NCBI GenBank assembly: GCA_021613535.1
Contig: CP075494.1
Coordinates: 992,001 to 1,056,000, forward strand
DNA from: Adineta vaga
Taxonomy: Eukaryota; Rotifera
Direction: 5' to 3'
DNA: 64,000 bases
The notes under the pieces: generated by a model
Seen by the model: only the letters and a program-made list of their open reading frames with translations
Database searches by the model: none
Told to the model about the DNA's origin: nothing
Program-made: the position numbers and the translations under genes
Shown: positions 56,026-64,000 of the stretch, in pieces
Layout of the letters: every line of letters begins with the position of its first letter
Position numbering within the stretch: the stretch's first letter is position 1

Positions 56026-57573
56026 TCAGTTATCTCTTCTTTTCACACGTGCAAGGATTCCATTTTTAGCCTTAATTGTTACACCTTTCATTTCAGGTAC
56101 AATTTGTTGTCCTGGTATAAGTTCAAATTTGCAACGTTGTACTAGCAAAGCAAGCATAACTTTAGCTTCGAGCATAGCAAAGTTTTGTCCAATACAATTT
56201 CGTGAACCTGAAGCAAATGGAAGATAAGCATATGGATGGGCCATTTTTGGTTTTAAACCAGAAATGGGATCACGTGTCCATCTTGTATAATCGAATTCCA
56301 ATGGATTAGGCCAATAATCTTCACGTCGATGCAAGACATAGTTATGAATCACAACCATAGCATCTACAGGTATATGAATTTGAAGTTTACTATTATTACC
56401 ACCGATCGTATGTTCTTTCACACATTGACGAGCAAAGAAGGGAGCTGGTGGATACAGACGAAGAGTCTCATAAAGAACGGCCTCGATGATTTGGAGTTCA
56501 TTCATATGCTCAAATGTAGGTGTTATTCCATTGGGTAGAACACGATCAACTTCTTTACGACATGCTTGTAATACTTCATCATGAATCATCAACATGTAAA
56601 CAGCCCACGTAATTAAATTTCCAGTCGTTTCATGGCCGGCTAGTACGAAAGTGAGTGATTCCTCCTTTATTTGTTGATCAGTAAATGGTTCTCCATGGTC
56701 ATCAACCGCTGACAATAACAGATCGAGAATATCTTGACCTGCACATAAACTACTTGTTTTTCCTTTTCGTCGATCAGCAATAGCTTGATCAACGTAATCA
56801 CTCACTTGCTTTGCTCCCCTATCGACAATGTTCTTACCCCAAAATGGCAATTCAGCCAAAAACTTAATTTGATTGATCATTCGAAGTGTTCTATATTCCA
56901 CTATTTCCTTTAATTCTTGAAATGTTTGACACATGATTTCTTTCGCATAGGGTGTCGTTTCAAAATTCAAACCAAAAGCACTTGATGCGATAATAGAAAG
57001 TGTTAAACTGCTTAATTGAATTTCAAGATCAGCTTGACCTTTCGATGATGATATGAAGAGAAGAGAATCAATAGCCTTTATTGTTTCGTCTGACATAATT
57101 GATACCATTGATCGAAGATTGATAAAATGAAAGGCAGGATTAAGCATTTTACGTGCACGATCATGCTCTGTCCCTTCACTAACTAGGAGATTATGTGTAC
57201 CAATGATTGGTTTAACAATATTGTTTAGATCAGGTGGTTTTCGATAGTTCGAGCTATTCTCACGACTAAGCACATCACTTATAAGGTCAGGTTCAGCAAG
57301 TAAGATTCGTGTTAAAGGACCCAAACCAAATAGATAGCAATAACCATGTTTTTGTGCAAGTTCATTAAAATAATCTAATCCTTTACCAACTCTATTGGCT
57401 CGAATGATGTCGGGTAATTGACCAATAAGTGGAATAAACGGTTCTCCAGGAATTCCTTGAGCTCGAAAGACATCGTACACATGTTTTTGAGGATAGATTA
57501 ATTTGAAGTAAATGATTGTGAAAAGAGCGAGAATAAGCCCAATAGTTATGTAAATAATGAAAAGAAAAATCAT
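56026..57573 (-). CDS. Cytochrome P450 monooxygenase (515 aa)
   Basis: Complete single-exon P450. An N-terminal membrane anchor (residues 2-22) is followed by a Pro-rich hinge (GIPGEPFIPLIG, 40-51). The I helix carries AGHETT (312-317) for oxygen activation, the K helix ETLR (369-372), then DYTRW in the PERF position. The haem loop is FASGSRNCIG (453-462) with Cys460 as iron ligand. The AGHETT form and overall pattern resemble CYP3/CYP46-like groups more than CYP4; subfamily is not certain. Expected in the endoplasmic reticulum membrane, oxidising lipids or xenobiotics with a P450 reductase partner. All catalytic motifs are intact and length is normal. Confidence 0.93.
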   Translation of the reverse strand: MIFLFIIYITIGLILALFTIIYFKLIYPQKHVYDVFRAQGIPGEPFIPLIGQLPDIIRANRVGKGLDYFNELAQKHGYCYLFGLGPLTRILLAEPDLISDVLSRENSSNYRKPPDLNNIVKPIIGTHNLLVSEGTEHDRARKMLNPAFHFINLRSMVSIMSDETIKAIDSLLFISSSKGQADLEIQLSSLTLSIIASSAFGLNFETTPYAKEIMCQTFQELKEIVEYRTLRMINQIKFLAELPFWGKNIVDRGAKQVSDYVDQAIADRRKGKTSSLCAGQDILDLLLSAVDDHGEPFTDQQIKEESLTFVLAGHETTGNLITWAVYMLMIHDEVLQACRKEVDRVLPNGITPTFEHMNELQIIEAVLYETLRLYPPAPFFARQCVKEHTIGGNNSKLQIHIPVDAMVVIHNYVLHRREDYWPNPLEFDYTRWTRDPISGLKPKMAHPYAYLPFASGSRNCIGQNFAMLEAKVMLALLVQRCKFELIPGQQIVPEMKGVTIKAKNGILARVKRRDN

Positions 57574-59102
57574 ATTATATTGTACTAAAATCTGAAAGCA
57601 AAAAATTATACGAAGACCAATTCATTTTCGGTAACATTTAAAGCATTCGTTGTATATATGTATAGGATGTGAAGTATAATGGCTTACAAACAGAAATATT
57701 TACCTGCCGAATATAGTATCAAATAACGTTCTATAATTTAGTGACAAAACGTGCCTTTTATATACGCTTATAGATGCATAAAAACACAAGAACGGAAAAA
57801 TACTTAAGAATGAAAAGTACGAAGTACGTACGAAGAAATACTTAGGTGAATATTTTTTGTGTCAAAACGTCTCTGAATTGCAGTAATAAAAAACGCGTGG
57901 ATGAAACAATCGTTGGATCCAGACGCTTTTCGTTTCAATTTAAAAATGAAATAAAAATCATATGAATTTATCACAGATTCGCCATCATCACAACTCTCTG
58001 ATTGTCTTATTTTATCCTAGCGTATGAATTGATTTTTTAACTTCCGTGACGAGAAGCAGATTTGAATATGTGAACTATCGATCAAAAAGACATATTCGAG
58101 TCGCATTTATAAATACAAATAGATCGTTTAACGTTTTTTCATTCAATCAACATGTTTATCCGTACCTGACGTATCATTAACTGAAAATATAACTTAACTT
58201 CAAAACATGCAGGAAAATATTAATAATGATAGAATTTTTAATCTGATTGACATGTTCTCACATTGTGCCTAACTTCTACGAACGATGTTTCTATCTGTGT
58301 ACATTGTGAAAGATATTATATTATTAGATTTCTTGATCCTCGAATAAATCTGTAGATATGGACACTAGTTGTTTATCCAAAATTGAGTCTTAAATAGAAA
58401 AGACGATAGATAAAAAACATCTGGTGTATTAATCTTATATATATATATATAGAACCACTTTCTAAAGTAGATTACTATCTCATAAAATATGGTATATAAT
58501 CGTATTTTCTCTTGAAAGTCGTTCACTTTTTTTTATACCCATGTTCATCAGAACAACTGAAGGAAGGGCACTACAATACTAAGAATAAAATTAGTCGATC
58601 CCGAAAAAAATGCTGACGAAGAATTGTTTTGCAAGATCTTCGCTAACAATTCATTATTTATCTGGAGCAAGCAATCATTTCTGAATATATTATAAGTTAG
58701 ATACTCTAATGACCTTGAAAACACTTTCTCTTCTCTTTGCTTTTATACTATTCCAGCATCATCTATTTAGAACGCTTTATATTCCTTTTTCATAGTTTCA
58801 ATCATGATTAAATTATCATTTAGTTTGTAAAACAGGTAATTCTTATATTTAATGAGAAAAAAAGAACATTGTTACAGGAAATAATAAATAAAAAACAATT
58901 GCGATATTGCTTTTCTCTTCTCTTGATATATATATCAACGTGATACCTTTTCATTTAATATTAATTCATTATATTAATATAAATATGCTTTTTAGCTATA
59001 TGGATTTTAATGTTACTCACAGAAAAGAAATGAGTTGTTCGTCATTCATATTTTCAGTAGATTCTTTTCTCAAAAGACGTTTTTCAGTATAAACCTTTTA
59101 TT
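57574..59102. other. Intergenic, AT-rich
   Basis: Shared upstream region of two divergent genes. Has (AT)n at 58439-58451 and a short AAGTACGAAGTACGTACG repeat near 57817-57834. No gene supported. Confidence 0.45.
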
Positions 59103-60114
59103 ATGTCATTAATATATATTAGTCAACAAATGACCATATATAGTGGATGGTTTCTTGTAACCATTGGTATCATTGGTAATAGTTTAAATATTTGGATATT
59201 TTCAAGTGTTCGTACTTATCGTCAAACTCCGAGTACATTTTATTTTCTATCTGCTTCAATTGATCATATACTTTATTTAACAACTATACTTATATCTCGG
59301 ATATTTATTGCCGGTTATGGAATTGATTTAACTCGTACATCATTAGTTTGGTGTAAAACACGTTTATATCTATCAAGTATTTTGAGTTTTATTTCGCTTA
59401 CATGTTCATATTTGGCTGCACTAGATCAGTTTTTGGTAACATCAACAAATGTTCGTCTTCGTCATATGAGTCAAATCAAATGGGCACATCGAATCATGTT
59501 TATTGTCATACTTTTTTGGATTCTTCATGGAATTCCTGTACTTATAGTTGCCAATATTACACCGACAACGAATATTTGTATGGTTACTAACAATATATAT
59601 GCTATTTATATTCCCATTTATACTCTTAGTTACAATAGTTTTGGATTAATTACATTCATGACAATATTTGGATATTTTACTTATCATAATATTCATACGA
59701 GAAGAATTCTTATTGAACAACAAGCCGATCTTCAAGTAGTTAAAATGACTTTAATTCAAATCATATTAGTTGCTATTAGTATTGGTCCTTATGGAATTTT
59801 TAATGCTTATGCTTTGATTACATCTCAAATTTCTAAAAATTCAGATCAATCAATCAAAGAATCATTTGTATCAATACTTTTTACGTTAGTTACTAATGTT
59901 TATTACAGTGTATGTTGATGTTTTTATCTGTTAATTTGTTCAAATTAATCTCTGTTTTTTTTAGGGAAGTTTTTATATGTTTTTCATATCATCGCATCGA
60001 TTTCGTCGAGAATTAAGGAAGCGAGTATGTTTTTGGCAACGAACAAGTCAAGTCATTCCACTTCCAAATCGAACAATTGAAAGAACGAATGCAAAAACTA
60101 ACACAAGAGTTTAA
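59103..60114 (+). CDS. 7TM receptor, rhodopsin-like (318 aa, 2 exons)
   Basis: Exons 59103-59909 and 59965-60114 with a 55 bp phase-0 intron (GTATGT...TTTAG) placed in TM7. TM1 carries a GNSLNIW motif (G-N of class A receptors), followed by YRQTPSTFYFLSAS into TM2. The TM3 end reads LAALDQFLVT in the D/ERY position. TM6-TM7 read IGPYGIFNAYAL and TNVYYSGSFYMFF, the latter completed only by splicing. Exon 2 adds SSHRFRRELRKRV, a basic helix-8-like tail. This is a different receptor subfamily from the loci at 28067 and 54576, and closer to that at 61223. Confidence 0.8.
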
Positions 60115-61222
60115 CTAAATTAAGACAATACTTTTCTTCGTTTATGTGAGCACAGAAAATAATATTCTCGTTTTAGTTCATATGCTTGACTTTTCCTTAT
60201 TTCATCTTTTCTAGAAATAGAAATAAACGCTCGTCGAGGGAGACTAGCTTAACTCTCGACTGACTTTAATATTGTTAATGCGATGTAATAAGTATAAAAA
60301 TTTATATAGCCCTTTGGGTGATCATTTTTTTACGACATTTTGCGCGAGATATGTGACACAGTTGAATTAATTCATGGCACTTCGTTCATATGAAGGATGT
60401 TTCGAGAAAAAAAGATTTTTACTTTGATGTTTTTACAACAAATAAAACTAAGTTGTCAGGAAGAAAAACTAGGCATGAATTTCGTTCAAATGATGCGTTA
60501 TACAACTGAGAGAATATATGATTATGTATAGACAAATTTATACAGATTCCATTTCTGCTTATCGCGCTCCATTCGCATACGTCGAACTAACTCCTATGTC
60601 ATCTGATTTTATATGTCCAAATCTTTCAAAATCTACGTCATATTGTTCGTTTCATCACTCCCGACTACTCCACTATGAGTGTTGCACATGTACTTCTCTT
60701 TAATTATCCTTCCATTATTTAAAAACAAGTGAAATGTAAATAATTGCTCACCCTATGCAAGTAAAGAAGAGGATGTCAGTCATGAATGAAATACTGCGTG
60801 TCCCCGCAAAAGATAAAGGTGCGTCTCGAAAGCGCGGGATATCTGACACCATACTGATATCTCAATTTTTAGAACGATTTGTTCAAGTTTATCAAATGAA
60901 TGTTGATGAGTTTTACACTCTTCTTTGATATTAAAATAAATAATCACAATATTTTCATACATAGTAGGTGGCATACGCACCCTATGGTTCATATCTTTCT
61001 CCTTCATAAACGTTCTTAGTATAAATATATAATTATTTCATCAAAACAAAGTAGGCTTCAAGTAAAACTGTGCATACTTATGTTCTGCTACGTCGTGCAG
61101 ATGTCACAAGAACAATTAATGTTCGATTATCTGAAGATACAATAGAAAAAACAAGGATAAGACCATCTTGAGGGTGTAAGTCGCATCTAGACTCACACTC
61201 TCAAGATGATTCAATATTTGAA
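60115..61222. other. Intergenic with a small hairpin motif and a TGTGGG hairpin
   Basis: 60236-60273 repeats the GTCGAG...CTCGAC motif seen at 2379-2416. 61164-61208 is a hairpin copy: CATCTTGAGGGTGTAAG and ACTCACACTCTCAAGATG. No gene supported. Confidence 0.5.
61164..61208. repeat. TGTGGG hairpin element (short)
   Basis: Outer arms CATCTTGAG and CTCAAGATG are perfect; the inner arms are GGTGTAAGT and ACTCACACT. Confidence 0.8.
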
Positions 61223-62206
61223 TTAATTTTGAGGTGTCTCTCGTCGTTGTCGATTCCAATATTGAGTGAATAATTGAATTAATTCTTTACGATAATATTT
61301 ACTTGATAATGTATAAATATAAAATGAAAATACTTTATCTACACATGTAGCCATAAGACAAATATTGGCAATAAAATTTTCGATCGATAGTCGAAGTGAA
61401 CTTCGAACAATTGCTAATGGTATACTTGCATAGATTTTTATGAGAAAAAGAGGCATATTAAAGATAATATAAAGTATAACTTGAATGGTTATCATACGTA
61501 AGACATCTCGACTAATTTTCTTCTTTTTTCTTGCAAATTCAGATATTAATCTTTTTCCAATTGGTAATATTTGTACATTATGTCGTTCATGATAAATATG
61601 TTTAATTGTACCAATTCCAAAGAAGAACATCAATATCGGTGGACCAATACCATGAAAGATAAAATAAACTACAAGTTCAAATATATGACACGTAGAATTC
61701 TGTGGAAAACATGGTGTAGATTTATTAAATTGATTTGCTTCAAAACAATAAAGAATTGGTGAAAAGATAATTAAAATACTAATAATGATAACATGAATAA
61801 TACGTATTGTTGTTGACATATTACTATAATTTCGAATATTAATATCATGAGATGATGATAAAAATCGATCAATACAACACGCAACCATAAACCAACTTGA
61901 TAAAGAATATGATGAATAATAAGTAGGTGTAATCTTAAAACCAATAAACATTCGAATCATAACAAAAAAATAAATTAAAATCAGATTCGATATAGAAATA
62001 GAAAATAATAATGGAATACATGATGAAACATTCCATAAAGTACGTTTTCTGAAAAGAATTATATTTAATACATTATCAATTGTACCAAAAACAATAAATA
62101 AAATACCAATAGATACGAGAAGTTTGTTTTTAATATCTTCCATCAAAAGAATTGTAGATGAAATATTCGAAGACGATAAAAGACTTTGATTTGAGTTCAT
62201 ATTCAC
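61223..62206 (-). CDS. 7TM receptor, rhodopsin-like (327 aa)
   Basis: Single exon. The N-terminus is Asn/Ser-rich with glycosylation sites (NQS, NIS). TM1 reads LLVSIGILFIVFGTIDNVLN, keeping the conserved Asn. TM3 ends ACCIDRFLSS, with D-R-F replacing D-R-Y. The second extracellular loop is Cys-rich (CFPQNSTCH). Loop 3 is basic (ARKKKKISRDVLRM) before TM6. The tail reads SKYYRKELIQLF, a helix-8-like end similar to that of 59103-60114. The start is the first ATG of the frame. Confidence 0.8.
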   Translation of the reverse strand: MNMNSNQSLLSSSNISSTILLMEDIKNKLLVSIGILFIVFGTIDNVLNIILFRKRTLWNVSSCIPLLFSISISNLILIYFFVMIRMFIGFKITPTYYSSYSLSSWFMVACCIDRFLSSSHDINIRNYSNMSTTIRIIHVIIISILIIFSPILYCFEANQFNKSTPCFPQNSTCHIFELVVYFIFHGIGPPILMFFFGIGTIKHIYHERHNVQILPIGKRLISEFARKKKKISRDVLRMITIQVILYIIFNMPLFLIKIYASIPLAIVRSSLRLSIENFIANICLMATCVDKVFSFYIYTLSSKYYRKELIQLFTQYWNRQRRETPQN

Positions 62207-63122
62207 GTCGTATAATTAGAAAAGAACTTCAAGATGATTTACTTGTAACATTATCGTATACAAAAAAACAAGTCATTTGTTTTTAATTATTGAAGCGATG
62301 AAAAGAAGTAATGATAATTAAAGAGCGAACATCAAAGATTATCCCACGGAAACACTTGATAAACTTCACTTCAATACAGAACCATATTACTATTTCATCC
62401 TTATAACTATATCATGAAGAGAACACATTTGTATAACTTTACACCGAATCATAAACGTATTAGAAGAAGAAGAAGAATTTGATACGTTGATATTCGAATC
62501 TTCTTGTATCACCATTCTGGAAAACATGTAGATTAGAACGATAATCTTATTTTTAACTTTTTTAATGTTATAATATGTTGTGATGACATTAGAATAAATG
62601 TTTCTATTTACATCTTCTAATATAAGAAGGATTCTTTCGGTAGCTTAGAATTGTATTTTATCATTAGAAACAGGATTTCGGTAATTAAAAAAAGACCATA
62701 TGTATTTTTAGTTTTATTCTCTAGAGAGAGAGTAATGAGTTTGTACAAAAATAGAAATAATTGTCTTGGTACTGATCATATTCTTTTTTCTTAGATATAG
62801 TTAATTGTCAGAAAAGATAAGAAGAATTATTATTATTATTATTATTAGTATCAGATACTTTGTTATTCGTAAAATATCTAACGGAAATTTTGCAAATTCG
62901 TTAAATTTAATAGATGGTGTGCAGTTATTAACTGTTAGTTTCTCACCCACACCCAATACACGCTGCCAATTCGAAAAAATTCATATTTCGTATTTTTCTT
63001 ACGATGATGAAAATTCTTTCTTCTTTTTTTCTTTTCTTTTCAACTAAAGTGTTTTTCTTGATTTTGAATTACTTAAGTTAATATAGAAATATTTACGAAA
63101 AAAAAAGTTTCAATTTGAATAA
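62207..63122. other. Intergenic between divergent genes
   Basis: Contains an ATT microsatellite (62826-62847) and a short CACCCACACCC block at 62944-62954. No gene supported. Confidence 0.45.
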
Positions 63123-64000
63123 ATGGCAAATGATGACAAAATCAGAGATTCTCGTCAAGATTATTCAAAATTAATCAATCATCAATCATTGATAAAACAA
63201 ATTGATGAATGGGAAAGAAATTCAATTGAAAAAATTCAACATACAGCACAAGAATGTCGAGAAGAACTTCTTAAGTATATGACGAATAATATTTGGAACA
63301 TTGAAAAAAAATTTAATGAATTAAAACATATTCAACGAGAAAATCAATCAAATGAAATGAATTTTGAATATTTAAAAAAACGATTCGATGTTATGACAAA
63401 AGAATTTGATTGTCCATCAATAATTTCTATTCGAGAAGAAAATTCACAAGATTTTATTAAGAAAATTTCAATTGAATTTTGTGTAGAAAACAAATCGAAT
63501 AAATGGAAAGAAAATGGAAAGATTATTGCAGGACAAAATGGACAAGGAGAAGGATTGAATCAACTTAATAATCCTCAAGGAATATGTATTGATAAAAATA
63601 AGAATATTTTCATTGCTGATACATGGAATCATCGGATTCTTCAAAGAAAATCAAATGAAAATCAATGGAAAATTATTGCAGGTGGAAATGGACAAGGTGA
63701 TGATACTGATCAATTAGATAAACCAACGGATGTGATTTTTGATGAACAAAATAATTCATTGATTATTGCTGATACAGGAAATAAACGAGTTATTCAATTA
63801 TGTTTAGATCAAAGTCAAGGAATGAGTCGATTTATTCCTTGGTGGAATGAAAATCAAGAAGAAATTCTCATCGAAGATATTAATTGTTGGGGTTTAGCAA
63901 TGGATAAATTTGGATTTCTCTATGTTTCGGATTTTATTAACAATGAAGTGAGAAAATGGAAAATTGGCGAAGAAAAAGGTCAATTAGTAGCGGGAGGAAA
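63123..64000 (+). CDS. NHL-repeat protein, 5' part (>292 aa)
   Basis: Open from ATG 63123 to the right edge. Residues 1-110 are charged and helical (QIDEWERNSIEKIQ...), a likely coiled coil like those of TRIM proteins, without RING or B-box. From about 135 there are NHL beta-propeller blades: LNNPQGICIDKNKNIFIADT and HRILQ, then LDKPTDVIFDEQNNSLIIAD with NKRVIQ, then WGLAMDKFGFLYVSDF with EVRKWK. Each is preceded by an AGGNGQG-type turn. NHL propellers bind RNA or protein. The remaining blades lie outside the window. Confidence 0.85.
   Translation, partial: MANDDKIRDSRQDYSKLINHQSLIKQIDEWERNSIEKIQHTAQECREELLKYMTNNIWNIEKKFNELKHIQRENQSNEMNFEYLKKRFDVMTKEFDCPSIISIREENSQDFIKKISIEFCVENKSNKWKENGKIIAGQNGQGEGLNQLNNPQGICIDKNKNIFIADTWNHRILQRKSNENQWKIIAGGNGQGDDTDQLDKPTDVIFDEQNNSLIIADTGNKRVIQLCLDQSQGMSRFIPWWNENQEEILIEDINCWGLAMDKFGFLYVSDFINNEVRKWKIGEEKGQLVAGG

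Overview
The window is eukaryotic and looks like a bdelloid rotifer (Adineta/Rotaria type) nuclear contig. This is an inference from three observations. The DNA is AT-rich with very short GT-AG introns of about 48-65 bp. Many small families of 7TM receptors, LDLa/EGF receptors, F-box/LRR and NHL proteins are present. The motif TGTGGG, the telomeric repeat known from bdelloids, is scattered through the intergenic DNA as about 20 hairpin-like copies.

Layout. 1-4630: the 5' exon of a two-pass membrane protein leaving the left edge, a broken MAM-domain gene and a broken Pif1-type helicase. 4630-9280: repeat-rich DNA with a hAT transposase scrap, a 154 bp MITE and an 885 bp palindrome whose arms each carry a small outward-facing ORF. 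9280-14550: a putative zinc-finger protein, a two-exon beta-gamma-crystallin-like secreted protein, tandem repeats and a BED-finger transposase fragment. 15916-29017: a 1586-residue LDLa/EGF/7TM chimeric receptor, an antistasin-like inhibitor, a VIT-VWA protein, a GPI-anchored-like Cys-rich protein and a 7TM receptor. 29150-32093: a piggyBac relic and a tRNA-Lys-like locus whose 3' half precedes its 5' half. 32094-40056: a TIMP/NTR-domain protein, an F-box/LRR gene with one LRR per 84 bp exon, MITEs, a 7TM receptor fragment, a second two-pass protein and a frameshifted F-box-like gene. 40057-46222: mostly repeats. 46223-52886: a decayed second F-box/LRR gene, a third two-pass protein with a damaged splice acceptor, and a five-exon JmjN-JmjC-RRM-RRM fusion gene. 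54576-64000: three 7TM receptors, a cytochrome P450 and an NHL-repeat gene leaving the right edge.

No operon or single pathway ties the genes together. Most intact genes are single receptors, secreted proteins or lineage-expanded families, separated by mobile-element debris. The most unusual items are the telomere-motif hairpin family, the permuted tRNA-like locus, the JmjC-RRM fusion with substituted metal ligands, the palindromic two-ORF element, and the LRR exon arrays. Exon boundaries were joined by eye from GT/AG sites, reading phase and family similarity; no database search was run.
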